37,312 nucleotides of DNA from Ruminococcus sp. (GCA_017395925.1 JAFQNJ010000033.1:1-37312); one strand, 5' to 3'. Numbered from the stretch's first letter, positions 23,732-33,500 are shown. The notes: generated by a model not told the origin, from the sequence alone. Program-made: numbers and translations.

Positions 23732-25699
23732 GTGAAAATAAAACGTCGGATTATTTCCCTTCTGATAACTGCCGCCATACTTATCGGTGCTGTATCCTAT
23801 GCATCCGCGGCAAGCAGTGATGTTTCGGAAACTAGCAACAAAACGGGTCTTCTCCCCATAGAAAGCAATAAAGCCTCTTATTCATCAGGCCTTGAGATAG
23901 TTACATTCTCAATGCTTCCTTCGTCATACGACTCCTCAAAGCTTGGCTACACCCTCCCCGTGAGGGTCCAGCACGAGGACTCCTGCTGGGCATTCGGAAC
24001 CCTCTCCACCTTTGAGACACTCCTTCTCAAAAACGGTGAGGAAATTGAAACCTTCGGCCCGCAACACGCAAACTTCTGGGGAAGCCGCAGAAGCGACGGC
24101 ACAGGCTGGCAGAGAGAACACACCGACGGAGGCTATTCCTACATTCCTCTGGGTTACCTCACAAGCTGGTCAGGTCCTGTAAATGAGTCAGACTTCCCCG
24201 AGGAAACCGTAGATGAATCCTTTTACACCAATTTCTCAAAAGACCCTGTCTACTGTCTGACAGAAGCCATATATTTCAACAGCGACACCAACAGAGATAC
24301 CATCAAGAACTTAATCTTCAATTTCGGAGCTGTTGTGGGCAACTTCAATGCCTCCACCAGCTACCTCAGCAAGGGTCACTCCTACTACTGTGCAAACAGC
24401 GACATTCCTGTTTCCCAGCTCAGCGGCCACTGTGTCAGCGTGGTCGGTTGGGATGATGATTACTCAAAAGAAAACTTTGTCGGAAGCGTTTCTGGCGTTC
24501 CTTCTTCAGACGGTGCATGGCTTATCAAAAACAGCTGGGGCGAGGGCAACGAATACAAGGGCTACTACTGGATATCCTACGAAGACGTCTGGATGTTTGA
24601 CAGCATATTCGGCCCCAGCTACGCTCTCACAAACTACGAAAGATTAACGGATAACAAAAAGCTGTATCAGAACGAAATCGACGGTGCAACCTATGAGTTC
24701 GCCTACCTTTCATATAAAAACAGAGACTACAACAACGTCACCTATATGAACGCCTTTGATTTCGAGGAAGAACACCGCACTCTTTCCGAAGTTATATTCG
24801 AAAGCACCTCTATGGGTTCGGACTTTGATGTATACTATATCCCCTTCGAAAAAGACACACCCACCTCTGACACAGAAAAATGGATCAATCTTTACTCGGG
24901 AGAAATCACCTACACAGGCTATATCTGTGTTGATGTTCCCGACACCGAACTCCCTGCAGGCAAAGGCTGTATAGGCATCAATATTAACAACAAGCGAGTA
25001 AACACCGAATACGGTGACATCAGAGTCGAAAACTCCATCGGTGTCAGCGAATGGCTCACCAGCGGCAACAGACTCATCTACACCCCAACCTCTGAATATG
25101 GTCTCAGCTACTATATGGAAATGGAGCGAACGAATCCTGTCGTGATGGATGTTATGGATTTCTACTTCACAAAGCTTGACGATGAAATCGGCGGCACCTT
25201 CGTAATCAAAGCGATTACAAAGAACGAAGAAGAGGCAACTGTTCCCACAGAGCCTTCTGAAATCACCGAGCCTACTACCGCGTCTGACTCAACTGAACCC
25301 ACTCTCCCCTCCACAGGTACAAATCCTTCAAATCCCACCGACACCACAGAGACAACTGTCCCCTCCGATAACACAGAGCCTTCTTCCACAACTCCCACAA
25401 CTCTGCCCACGGATAAATCCGAGCCTTCCTCATCCACAACACCGACATTCCCTTCGGATTCACCCATAAAGTTCAGTCTGGGAGATGCAAATATGGACGG
25501 TTCTGTCAACATCAAGGATGCAACCCAGATTCAGAAGTACGCCGCAGGACTTATCTTCCTCAGCGATGTGGAGTATATTGCAGCCGATGTCACAGGCAAC
25601 GGCGACGTCAATGTTATCGACTCTACCAACATTCAGAAACACGGTGCAGGACTTCCTGTAAAATTCCCCATCGGACAGGAACAGTATCATTTTGATTAA
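23732..25699 (+). CDS. Secreted C1 (papain-type) cysteine protease with lectin-like and dockerin domains
   Basis: A 655-residue exported protease. Residues 1-27 are a signal peptide ending ASA. The C1 catalytic domain follows: oxyanion Gln80, nucleophile Cys85 in SCWAFG, His in GHCVSVVGWDDD and Asn in IKNSWG. Residues ~315-430 (QNEIDGATYEFAYLSY...) look like the lectin-like domain often fused to this bacterial subfamily. A ~75-residue Thr/Pro/Ser linker leads to a dockerin type I module with two calcium loops (DANMDGSVNIKD and DVTGNGDVNVID). The dockerin should bind a cohesin, linking the enzyme to a cellulosome-like scaffold or the cell surface. The start is GTG after AAAGGAG. The Gln-Cys spacing is one residue shorter than in papain. 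A poor promoter (TTGTAT-18-TATTAT) lies just upstream. Confidence 0.92.
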   Translation: MKIKRRIISLLITAAILIGAVSYASAASSDVSETSNKTGLLPIESNKASYSSGLEIVTFSMLPSSYDSSKLGYTLPVRVQHEDSCWAFGTLSTFETLLLKNGEEIETFGPQHANFWGSRRSDGTGWQREHTDGGYSYIPLGYLTSWSGPVNESDFPEETVDESFYTNFSKDPVYCLTEAIYFNSDTNRDTIKNLIFNFGAVVGNFNASTSYLSKGHSYYCANSDIPVSQLSGHCVSVVGWDDDYSKENFVGSVSGVPSSDGAWLIKNSWGEGNEYKGYYWISYEDVWMFDSIFGPSYALTNYERLTDNKKLYQNEIDGATYEFAYLSYKNRDYNNVTYMNAFDFEEEHRTLSEVIFESTSMGSDFDVYYIPFEKDTPTSDTEKWINLYSGEITYTGYICVDVPDTELPAGKGCIGININNKRVNTEYGDIRVENSIGVSEWLTSGNRLIYTPTSEYGLSYYMEMERTNPVVMDVMDFYFTKLDDEIGGTFVIKAITKNEEEATVPTEPSEITEPTTASDSTEPTLPSTGTNPSNPTDTTETTVPSDNTEPSSTTPTTLPTDKSEPSSSTTPTFPSDSPIKFSLGDANMDGSVNIKDATQIQKYAAGLIFLSDVEYIAADVTGNGDVNVIDSTNIQKHGAGLPVKFPIGQEQYHFD

Positions 25700-25716
25700 C
25701 TGATTTACAACGCACA

Positions 25717-25757
25717 AAACCCTCCTCGAAAGTTTCCTTTCGAAGAGGGTTTCTTTT
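25717..25757 (+). terminator. Terminator between the C1 protease gene and asnS
   Basis: A 16-bp stem with one mismatch (AAACCCTC-CTCGAAAG / CTTTCGAA-GAGGGTTT, loop TTTC) is followed by CTTTTTT on the plus strand. asnS converges from the other side and probably shares it. Confidence 0.88.
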
Positions 25758-25766
25758 TTGCTTTAT

Positions 25767-27137
25767 TTATCTTACGTAGCCTACTGTTCTGGGATAGAGG
25801 ATTACGTCACGGATATTTGAAATACCTGTTACATACATAAGAATTCTCTCAAAGCCCAGACCAAAGCCCGAGTGAGGCACAGAACCGAACTTTCTCAGTT
25901 CCAGATAATCTGTGTAATCCTCCTCGTTCATACCGCGTTTTTTCATAGCGTCGAGGAGCTTCTCAAGGTCTGCTTCTCTCTCGGAGCAACCGATAATCTC
26001 ACCTACACCGGGTACAAGCAGGTCGGTTGCGGCAACGGTTTTTCCGTCGGGATTCTGCTTCATATAGAAGGACTTGATTTCCATGGGATAGTTAGTAACG
26101 AAGACAGGCTTCTTGAAGACTTCCTCGGTGATATATCTCTCGTGCTCTGTCTGAAGGTCACTGCCCCACTCCACGGGATAGACGAACTCTTTGCCGCTCT
26201 CTTTAAGAATCTCAATAGCCTTGGTATAGTCAAGAACCTCGAAATCCTCGGAAATGATAGCATTCAGCTTATCGAGAAGACCTTTCTCAAAGTGGTTGTT
26301 GAAGAACTGGAGTTCCTCGGGGCACTTGTCCATAACCTCTTTGATAACAGTCTTGATCATATCCTCGGCGATACCGATAATGTCGTAGAGGTCGGCAAAG
26401 GCAACCTCGGGCTCAATGTGCCAGAACTCCGCAACGTGACGGGGAGTGTTACTGTTCTCAGCTCTGAAGGAGGGTCCGAAGGTGTAAATCTTGCCGAAAG
26501 CCATAGCGGCAACCTCACCCTCAAGCTGACCTGAAACAGAAAGACCTGCTTTTCTGCCGAAGAAGTCGTTCTCGTAGTACTCCTCTTCATTCTTATATTC
26601 ATTGGAATAGCCGATAGTGGTAACTCTGAACATCTCGCCTGCACCCTCACAGTCGGAGCCTGTGATAATGGGAGTGTTCACATAGGTGTAGTTTCTGCTC
26701 TGGAAATAGTTGTGGATAGCACCCGCCATAACGGAGCGAACCCTGAACACTGCGTTGAAAGTATTTGTACGGGTACGCAGATGAGGAATTGTGCGGAGAT
26801 ACTCCAGAGTGTGGCGTTTCTTCTGGAGAGGGTATTCAAGAGGACATTCTCCCAGAATTTCAATTTCTTTGGCGTTGATTTCCACCGAACCCTGACGGGA
26901 AGCAACAGCCTCACCCACAACTCTCAGGGCGGTTCCCAGCCTCAGGGCTGTCTGGGGATACTCAAGATTTTCTCTGTCAATAACAATCTGGATATGCTTG
27001 AGACTTGTGCCGTCGTTAAGCTCGGCAAACGCCATGGTCTTTGACTCTCGTGAGGTTCTCACCCAACCGCAAACAGTCACATCCTGACCCAGAAACGAAG
27101 GGTCTTCAAAAATGCATTTGATATCAGTATGCTTCAT
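25767..27137 (-). CDS. asnS: Asparaginyl-tRNA synthetase
   Basis: Class II aminoacyl-tRNA synthetase that charges tRNA-Asn. The N-terminal OB-fold anticodon-binding domain (VTVCGWVRTSRESK) is followed by the catalytic domain with motif 2 FRAENSNTPRHVAEFWHIE and motif 3 GFGLGFERILMYVTG. The class IIb features fit AsnRS rather than AspRS, since the bacterial AspRS insertion domain is absent and length is only 456 residues. AGGAGG (27142-27147) precedes the ATG, and a T-run plus hairpin lie directly upstream. Neighbours on both sides encode dockerin-bearing exported enzymes with no link to tRNA charging. Confidence 0.96.
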   Translation of the reverse strand: MKHTDIKCIFEDPSFLGQDVTVCGWVRTSRESKTMAFAELNDGTSLKHIQIVIDRENLEYPQTALRLGTALRVVGEAVASRQGSVEINAKEIEILGECPLEYPLQKKRHTLEYLRTIPHLRTRTNTFNAVFRVRSVMAGAIHNYFQSRNYTYVNTPIITGSDCEGAGEMFRVTTIGYSNEYKNEEEYYENDFFGRKAGLSVSGQLEGEVAAMAFGKIYTFGPSFRAENSNTPRHVAEFWHIEPEVAFADLYDIIGIAEDMIKTVIKEVMDKCPEELQFFNNHFEKGLLDKLNAIISEDFEVLDYTKAIEILKESGKEFVYPVEWGSDLQTEHERYITEEVFKKPVFVTNYPMEIKSFYMKQNPDGKTVAATDLLVPGVGEIIGCSEREADLEKLLDAMKKRGMNEEDYTDYLELRKFGSVPHSGFGLGFERILMYVTGISNIRDVILYPRTVGYVR

Positions 27138-27148
27138 AATGTCCTCCT

Positions 27149-27181
27149 AAAAAATAATAAGCCGCCCTTGTACGGACGGCT
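27149..27181 (-). terminator. Terminator or attenuator hairpin immediately upstream of asnS
   Basis: On the minus strand AGCCGTCC pairs with GGGCGGCT (8 bp, one G-U) around a 6-nt loop, followed by TATTATTTTTT. The T-run abuts the asnS AGGAGG, and the hairpin ends 22 nt from the ATG. It may simply end the CHAP-protein transcript. A possible promoter (TTGTTT-16-TATTAT, around 27217-27246) lies between, so it could also attenuate asnS. Confidence 0.75.
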
Positions 27182-27228
27182 TTAGTTTATTTGTCCGCAT
27201 CTGTTTTAGTTATCATAATATGTATTAA

Positions 27229-28380
27229 TTATAACGAAACAAGGACTTTTTGTAAATAGGTAACGTCGCCAACATTTAATTTTCCGTCACCGTTCACATC
27301 TGCGATTCTCTCATCAATAGTATCGATAAGGGAAGCAAGGTACTTCTGCATCAATGTAACATCAAGGATATTCACCTTTCCGTCGCCGTTGACATCTCCG
27401 CACAGCTCAGGTCCGTTACCGATTACGGGACCTTTGTCGGGAATTTCCGGCGGCAACACCTCGTCAGAAGTTGCGGGAGGAATCGCCTCGTCCTCCGTCG
27501 CAGGGGGCAGAGGAGTTTCTGAGGGAGGGGTTACCTCGGGCTCCGTGGGAGGGGTTACCTCGGGCTCTGTAGGAGGAGTTACCTCAGGCTCCGTGGGACG
27601 CTGATAAATCAATGTGGCAAAATCAAGCACGCACCATCCGGTATATCCGTCGTAGGTGGTCTTGCCCCAGGTGTAGCCGTCAGCCTTCTTTGTCTCGGTG
27701 ACTGTAATCTCCTGATTATAAGGAATGGAGGTCAAAGTCTTATAGCTTGTCCCTGCACCCTTTCTCAGGTTAACTCCGTTGTCGGAATCAATTCTGTAAA
27801 TATCACCCTCAGGAAGGTTCTCTCCCTCAAGGATGTAGATATATCCGTAGAAAGTCCAGCTGCTGTCGTTTACGCCTCCGTTTGAAGCACCTACAGCAAA
27901 GTTGGTAAGATAGAAGGTTCTGCCTGCCCACTCGGAATTGGAGAGGGTAATGGTGGTGTCGGTAATCTTCTCTACCACAGCCACGTGACCGCCCCAAGGG
28001 TTGTTCCAACAGGCAATGGCTCCCACCTTGGGAGTCTGTCCGTAGGGGTAGTAATTATTTTCTTTGTTGTATCCCCACCAGTAATGAGCACTGTTTGGAG
28101 AAAGCTTGGGCTTTGTACCCAGCAGTTCGTATGCTCTGCCGTAGGCGTATGCTGTGCAGTTGGGCATTCCCCATCCGCTTGCATAGTAGAGATTATCATT
28201 ACTGTAATAATATCTGTTGCTCTTTGAAGGAGCTGTAAGTCGGGGAGTGTATTCCGCCGCCACCGCAATCCCCTCATTTGCCGACGCGGGCTCGGGGAAT
28301 CCACCTGCGGAAACTGCAAACACGGGAACAACCGTGAGAATTATCATAATTAAAATTGCAACTATTCGATTAACTTTCAA
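27229..28380 (-). CDS. Secreted CHAP-domain hydrolase with SH3 and dockerin domains
   Basis: A 383-residue exported protein, probably a peptidoglycan amidase or endopeptidase. It has a signal peptide (residues 1-25), a CHAP domain with candidate Cys75 (MPNCTAYAYGRAYE) and His132 (WGGHVAVVEKI), and a bacterial SH3 domain (VNLRKGAGTSYKTL, to about residue 260). A Pro-rich linker with three exact PTEPEVTP repeats leads to a C-terminal dockerin type I module with two calcium loops (DVNGDGKVNILD and DVNGDGKLNVGD). The start codon is TTG, 5 nt after GAGGTG. It is the second dockerin enzyme within 5 kb, flanking asnS. The dockerin predicts attachment to a cohesin-bearing partner not encoded here. 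Confidence 0.9.
   Translation of the reverse strand: MKVNRIVAILIMIILTVVPVFAVSAGGFPEPASANEGIAVAAEYTPRLTAPSKSNRYYYSNDNLYYASGWGMPNCTAYAYGRAYELLGTKPKLSPNSAHYWWGYNKENNYYPYGQTPKVGAIACWNNPWGGHVAVVEKITDTTITLSNSEWAGRTFYLTNFAVGASNGGVNDSSWTFYGYIYILEGENLPEGDIYRIDSDNGVNLRKGAGTSYKTLTSIPYNQEITVTETKKADGYTWGKTTYDGYTGWCVLDFATLIYQRPTEPEVTPPTEPEVTPPTEPEVTPPSETPLPPATEDEAIPPATSDEVLPPEIPDKGPVIGNGPELCGDVNGDGKVNILDVTLMQKYLASLIDTIDERIADVNGDGKLNVGDVTYLQKVLVSL
27525..27599 (-). repeat. Three 24-bp tandem repeats encoding PTEPEVTP
   Basis: Three near-identical 24-bp units in the linker of the CHAP protein encode eight residues each. Differences between copies are mostly synonymous. Copy number could vary between strains by slippage, changing linker length only. 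Confidence 0.8.
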
Positions 28381-28415
28381 ACTATCACCTCTATAAAATA
28401 CGCAAATACAAATAT

Positions 28416-28445
28416 ATTATAACACAACTTAAGGTCATTTGACAA
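28416..28445 (-). promoter_or_regulatory. SigA-type promoter of the CHAP-dockerin gene
   Basis: Minus strand TTGTCA (28440-28445) and TATAAT (28416-28421) with 18-bp spacing. Start is expected near 28409, about 29 nt before the TTG start codon. Confidence 0.75.
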
Positions 28446-28525
28446 CAGTTTACAAGAATATTAATCAGAAAATTCTTGGTAAATTGAGGGGATTTTCCTC
28501 TCTTTTCCAAAAGTCCTCAGAAATC

Positions 28526-28557
28526 ACAAAAAGAGCCTCCGCACTTACGGAAGCTCT
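28526..28557 (-). terminator. Terminator of the Thr/Pro-rich membrane protein gene
   Basis: AGAGCTTCCG pairs with CGGAGGCTCT (10 bp, one G-U) with a 6-nt loop, followed by TTTTT on the minus strand. It lies about 20 bp past the stop at 28576. Confidence 0.88.
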
Positions 28558-28575
28558 CTTAAAAGTCTGATGATA

Positions 28576-29247
28576 TTAATAGCCGTCGTGATAGTCATCG
28601 CGTCTGCGACGTGCACGCTCTCTTTCGTTGCGGCGCTGCTCATCGGTGATACTCTTGCCGCTTGCAGGTACAGCCGCCTTCTTGCCTGTCATGGCAAAGG
28701 TTGCAATAAATACAATGATAGCCGCTATGGAAACCGCTAGAAGAGCTATGGCAATCCAATAGAATGTCCAGTCGGTTTTGTCACCTTTTGTTCTGTCACT
28801 CTTGAATTCCTCAAAGCTCATAACGCCATACAGCTTGTCATTTTTCAGAGAGATAACCTCATCGGCATCAATATTGTTCCATGAAGCCGCGGTGCCCTCA
28901 TACTGTGATGCATTGAACTGTCCCTCGGTTGCCCAATAGGGAGAGTTGGTGGGAGAACTGACGAACTCTGTGCCACGGGTGTTATCGGGAACAGTTGTCT
29001 CTGTGGGGTCAGTAGAGGTTGTGCCCGTCTCTGTAGGGTCGGTGGAAGTGCTGGGGTCTGTCAGACTTCCTGTACCCTGTGTTGCTGTGGGGTCAACTGT
29101 CGCATCGCCTGTAGTATAAACAGGGTCGGTAACAGGGGTTGTATCAATAGGCACAGTCTCGCCTACAGCCCACACAGAAACTGCACCGCAGAAAAGAAGT
29201 GCTGTTACTGTAGCTAATGTAATCAATAAAATCAAACGGTTTTTCAT
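28576..29247 (-). CDS. Thr/Pro-rich exported membrane protein, unknown function
   Basis: A 223-residue protein I cannot assign to a family. It begins with a signal peptide or membrane helix (residues ~5-28). An extracytoplasmic region of about 70 residues, rich in Thr, Asp and Pro (repeated STDPTET), follows; then ~50 residues without repeats (SPYWATEGQFNASQYEGTAASW), one strong membrane helix (~163-187), and a very basic cytoplasmic tail (RRNERERARRRRDD). The Thr-rich part looks like a wall-spanning stalk. It lies 27 bp downstream of the PrsA-like lipoprotein gene and is followed by a terminator, so the two form the end of one unit. A structural or assembly role at the envelope is possible. 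Confidence 0.8.
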   Translation of the reverse strand: MKNRLILLITLATVTALLFCGAVSVWAVGETVPIDTTPVTDPVYTTGDATVDPTATQGTGSLTDPSTSTDPTETGTTSTDPTETTVPDNTRGTEFVSSPTNSPYWATEGQFNASQYEGTAASWNNIDADEVISLKNDKLYGVMSFEEFKSDRTKGDKTDWTFYWIAIALLAVSIAAIIVFIATFAMTGKKAAVPASGKSITDEQRRNERERARRRRDDYHDGY

Positions 29248-29274
29248 ACAGAAAACCTCCCTATGGGAATAATA

Positions 29275-30432
29275 TTACTCTTCTTCGAACATTTTGGGGT
29301 CGCATTTATCAACGAATTTCTCGTTCACTTCGTACACTGCCTCATCAGCAAGGTTCTCGAGGTAATCCGAAAACTCATCGCCCTTGATATCCCAGAGCAC
29401 CTGGGAATAAACAACGTCATCCTTGATATTAAGCTCTGTCTGCTGGGCAAGAGGATACTTGTAAATAGCATAAGCCATGGGGCTCTCATCAGAACCCACA
29501 TAGATGACTTTCATAGTATTTTCCTTCATACCCCTTACAGCAGAGGAAACCTCTTCATTCACCTTGGGGTCACCCTTGAGATTCTCCACCATAGTCTTCA
29601 TGGGATTCTCCGGCTGCTCTGTGGACTGCTTGTAAAGATCCGCAATTCCCTCAAAGGAAACACCTGCGTCAAAGGCTCTCTGATAAGAATCCAGAATTTC
29701 CTTTGCCGCTTTGGTTTCGCTGCTTGAGAAGGGGGTGTTGATAACACTGCCCGCCTCGTCAACGGTAGAGGTGTAAAGGTTCATTGTGAAGTAAGCATAT
29801 TTTGAATAGTTGGTGTAGAAATAATCCTCAACCTCGCCTGATGCAACCTCTTTAGCTCCCCCCTTGTTGTAAAGGTAGTTAAAGAGTGCCGACTCCTTTA
29901 CCTGTGCAAGCTCATAGGATGAGTTGAAGTAACTCTCAAAGGAAACGCCGAAGGGTTCCAGAATGTTTCTGACAGGAGTTGCGTAATCGGGGTACTCGTT
30001 ATAGTACTCACCCAGATACCAGTTTGCCTTGGCGGTGTCTCTTGTATTATTTACAATCTGCTCGTCAAGCTCAATACCGTATTTCTCCAGAGCCTGGTCC
30101 ATACCGATGAGATTACGCATTATAATATCAGCTTCCTTCTTGATCCAGTCAGAAGTGCGCCAGACCTTGCCTGTTTCGTCAAAGGTGCTCTCCACATCCA
30201 TTATGGATTTAGAGGAATCAAATTTATCGCCCTGTGCCTGAGAAACTATACCGTATGCATTCTGGTATGCCGCAAAGAGTGCAAACACATATTCGCCTGC
30301 GGTATATTCCTTTGTACTTGTCTTGTAACTGTACTGCTCTTTGAGGGTCTTGGGAACAGATGAACACGCCGCAAGACTCATCACAAGAACACAAACCATA
30401 ATAAAGGCTGATATCTTTTTAAGGTTGTTCAT
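29275..30432 (-). CDS. PrsA/SurA-like lipoprotein (peptidyl-prolyl isomerase family, degenerate)
   Basis: A 385-residue lipoprotein with lipobox LAAC (Cys23), anchored outside the membrane. The helical N-terminal ~200 residues resemble the SurA_N/PrsA chaperone fold. Residues ~200-330 occupy the parvulin place (AFDAGVSFEGIADLYKQST is reminiscent of the helix G-x-(S/D)-F-x-x-(L/I)-A) but I cannot see the conserved start of a parvulin domain (HIL) or its catalytic His residues. It may be a chaperone without isomerase activity. Order pth-mfd-prsA-like is common in Clostridia. It has its own promoter and may help fold the exported proteins encoded nearby. Confidence 0.8.
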   Translation of the reverse strand: MNNLKKISAFIMVCVLVMSLAACSSVPKTLKEQYSYKTSTKEYTAGEYVFALFAAYQNAYGIVSQAQGDKFDSSKSIMDVESTFDETGKVWRTSDWIKKEADIIMRNLIGMDQALEKYGIELDEQIVNNTRDTAKANWYLGEYYNEYPDYATPVRNILEPFGVSFESYFNSSYELAQVKESALFNYLYNKGGAKEVASGEVEDYFYTNYSKYAYFTMNLYTSTVDEAGSVINTPFSSSETKAAKEILDSYQRAFDAGVSFEGIADLYKQSTEQPENPMKTMVENLKGDPKVNEEVSSAVRGMKENTMKVIYVGSDESPMAYAIYKYPLAQQTELNIKDDVVYSQVLWDIKGDEFSDYLENLADEAVYEVNEKFVDKCDPKMFEEE

Positions 30433-30471
30433 AAGAAGTACCGTCCTTTCAAAAATAAAACGTACTTAATT

Positions 30472-30500
30472 ATTATACACAACTATTCACTCAATTTCAA
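30472..30500 (-). promoter_or_regulatory. SigA-type promoter of the PrsA-like gene
   Basis: Minus strand TTGAAA (30495-30500) and consensus TATAAT (30472-30477), 17-bp spacing. Start near 30465, about 33 nt before the ATG. It lies between mfd and this gene, so the lipoprotein need not depend on mfd transcription. Confidence 0.8.
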
Positions 30501-30540
30501 CAATTATCACAAAATTAACACATTATTCACTTAACTATAT

Positions 30541-33500
30541 TCAGTTCAGGAACACTTCTCTCAATGCCTGAAGAGGATTATTTTTATTTTTCATTCTGTA
30601 TGCAATGTAGGGTTTGTTTCCTGCAGACAGAAGAGCATCGCCTCTGTGAGTGCTGACAAGTGAGAGTATATCGGGATTTTTAATATCCTTCATATAGAGA
30701 AGCAGAGATGTTTCATTCTGCTTAATTTCGTAAATCCCCATGGATGCCGCACGGTTTCGAATAAGTGCCACATCAATAAGTCCCATAACGGACTCAGGGA
30801 TATCACCGAAGCGGTCCAGAAGTTCGTCTACCACGTCGGAGGCTTCCTCGGAGCTTCTGATATCAGCAATAAGCTTGTAGGCATCCAACCTCAAAGACAG
30901 GCTCTCGATGTAGCTCTCGGGAATATGTGACACCACCGCGATATCAATGAGGCAGTCCTTGTCCTCTGCCACGGAAGGAGCTTCTCCCCTCTCCTCGCGA
31001 ACAGCACTGTCCAGAAGCTTGAGATACATATCATATCCCACATCCTCCATATGTCCGTGCTGATTTGCACCCAGCACAGAGCCTGCACCGCGAAGCTCAA
31101 GGTCTCGCATTGCAATTTTCATACCCGAGCCGAACTCCGTGAATTCCCTGATGGCATTGAGTCGCTTCTGGGAAATTTCCGAGAGCACCTTGCCCCCTGT
31201 AAACGTCAGATACGCAAAGGCACGTCTTGTTGAACGTCCCACTCTGCCCCTTATCTGATGAAGCTGTGAAAGTCCGAAGCGGTCTGCGTTCTCAATAATC
31301 AGGGTGTTGGCATTGGGCACATCCACACCTGTCTCGATAATGGTGGTACAAACCAGCACATTTATCTTCTGCTCCAGCATATCACGCCACACATTGGAAA
31401 GCTCACTCTCGGTCATTTTTCCGTGACCGATACCCACCTGTGCCTCGGGAATATCCGCCTGAATACGAGCGGCTTTTGAAGCAATGGTCTCTACGTTGTT
31501 GTGAAGATAAAACACCTGTCCGCCCCGACGAAGCTCCTTGCGGATAGCATCGTTTATGATGCCTCTGTCGTGCTCCAGTACATAGGTCTGGACGGGATAT
31601 CTGTTCTGGGGTGCCTCCTCCAGAACGGAGAGGTCGCGTATTCCGCTGAGTGCCATATTCAGTGTTCTGGGAATGGGGGTTGCAGATAGGGTAAGCACAT
31701 CCACATTCTTGTAGATTTCCTTGAATCTCTCCTTGTGAGCAACGCCAAAGCGCTGTTCCTCGTCAATAATCACAAGTCCCAGGTCGCGGAATTCCACGTC
31801 CTTCTGTACAAGGCGGTGAGTACCCACCACCATATCCACTTCGCCACGTTTAAGCCGCTCGATAACCGACTTAATCTCCGCAGGCTTTCTGAATCTGGAG
31901 AGAAGCTCCACCCTTACGGGGTAGTTCTCAAACCTTCTGATAATAGTCTGATAGTGCTGCCATGCAAGAATTGTAGTGGGACAGAGCAGGGCGCACTGCT
32001 TGGAGTCGCAGATACACTTGAAAGCCGCGCGGAGTGCCACCTCGGTCTTGCCGAAGCCCACATCTCCGCAGAGAAGTCTGTCCATGGGAGCACGTCTTTG
32101 CATATCTCCCTTTATCTCATCTGCACAGCGAAGCTGGTCGGGGGTCTCTTCGTAATCAAAATTCTGCTCAAAGTCCCTCTGCCACTCGCCGTCCTCGGAG
32201 AATGCATAGCCCTCTGCGTTCATTCTGGCGCTGTAAAGAGCAATAAGCTCCTTCGCCATATCCTTCACCGCACTCTTGACGCGGCTCTTTGCCTTCTGCC
32301 AGTCTCCCGAGCCAAGTCGGTTAAGCTTTACCGCAGAATTCTCCCTTGGACCTATATATTTTGCCACAAGGTCCAGCTGTGTGACAGGCACGTACAGCAC
32401 GTCCCCCTTGGCATATGCAATCTTAATATAATCCTTCACAATGCCGTGGGCATTGATTTTGTTGATACCCTCGAATATACCGATGCCGTGGGTGGTATGC
32501 ACCACATAGTCCCCCACATTCAAATCGGAGAGAGAGTATATCTCCTGACTGTTTTTGGGAAGTTTACGCTTGCTCTTCTTTGGAAGTTCCTGTCTGCCCT
32601 GGGTATAGATATAGATACGCTCGCCTGTGTATTCAATGCCCGAGGACAGAGTACCGCAGAAAACGTGGATTTTGCCGAAAGAGAGGAGTTCATCCTCCCC
32701 CGCAACTCTGGCAGGGAGTCCCTTCTCTGAAAGTGCCTTCGCCAGATTTTCCGCACCCTTTTCAGTAGTGGTAAGAAGCACCACAATGCTCTTTGAAAGC
32801 TCCAGCATCTGAAGCTCCTCCGCGAATTCTGCAAGAGTTGAATTAAGAGGCGGGAGCTGTCTTGCGTTTACTGAAATGAAGTCCGAAAGAGACAGACTGT
32901 GGGTGCCGTGGATAAAATTATCAAGGAACACCACTCCCCTTTTTTCAAATGCCGCCAACATATCATCGTAGCTTACAGAGTAGGTCTCAAAGCCTCTTGA
33001 GAGGATTCCGTCAGCAAAGTAATCCGCCAGATCCTCCTTGTATCTGAAAGCGGTTGCCTTGAGCTTCTCCTGCACCGCATTTTCCTCTGAAATAAAGCAC
33101 AGGAAATCCTCACCGATGTAATCAACCAGAGTGGCAGTTTCACCATAGAGCAGGTGAATGTATTTATCAAGATTTGAAAGGTGTACGCCCTGCCTGATAA
33201 GCTCCGCATCAGAGAGCAGCAGCTCCTTCGCCTTCTGATTTTTCTCGGAGCGCAGAAGCTTTGCTTTTCGCTCAATTTCTCCGGCAAGAGCTTCTCTGTC
33301 GGTAATGAACACCTCGGTTGAGGGAGAGAGGATTATCTCCTCCACCGCCTCTGTTCTGCGTTGTGTTGTGAGGTCAAAGTAGCTCAGAGAGTCTATCTCA
33401 TCCCCCCAGAATTCCACTCTCACGGGGTTGTCGCTGTCGGGAGAGAAAAAGTCAAGAATTCCGCCTCTTTGAGAAAACTGTCCCACACCCTCTATCTGGT

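Noticed and set aside
27149-27246. T-box riboswitch for asnS
   Set aside because: The leader is too short and the TGGNACC antiterminator core and specifier stem are not present.
27525-27599. Tandem repeat as a CRISPR-like array
   Set aside because: The units are contiguous 24-bp coding repeats in frame with a Pro-rich linker, with no spacers.
31735-32730. 331-codon plus-strand open frame opposite mfd
   Set aside because: Antisense to conserved Mfd motifs, no ribosome binding site, no recognisable domain.
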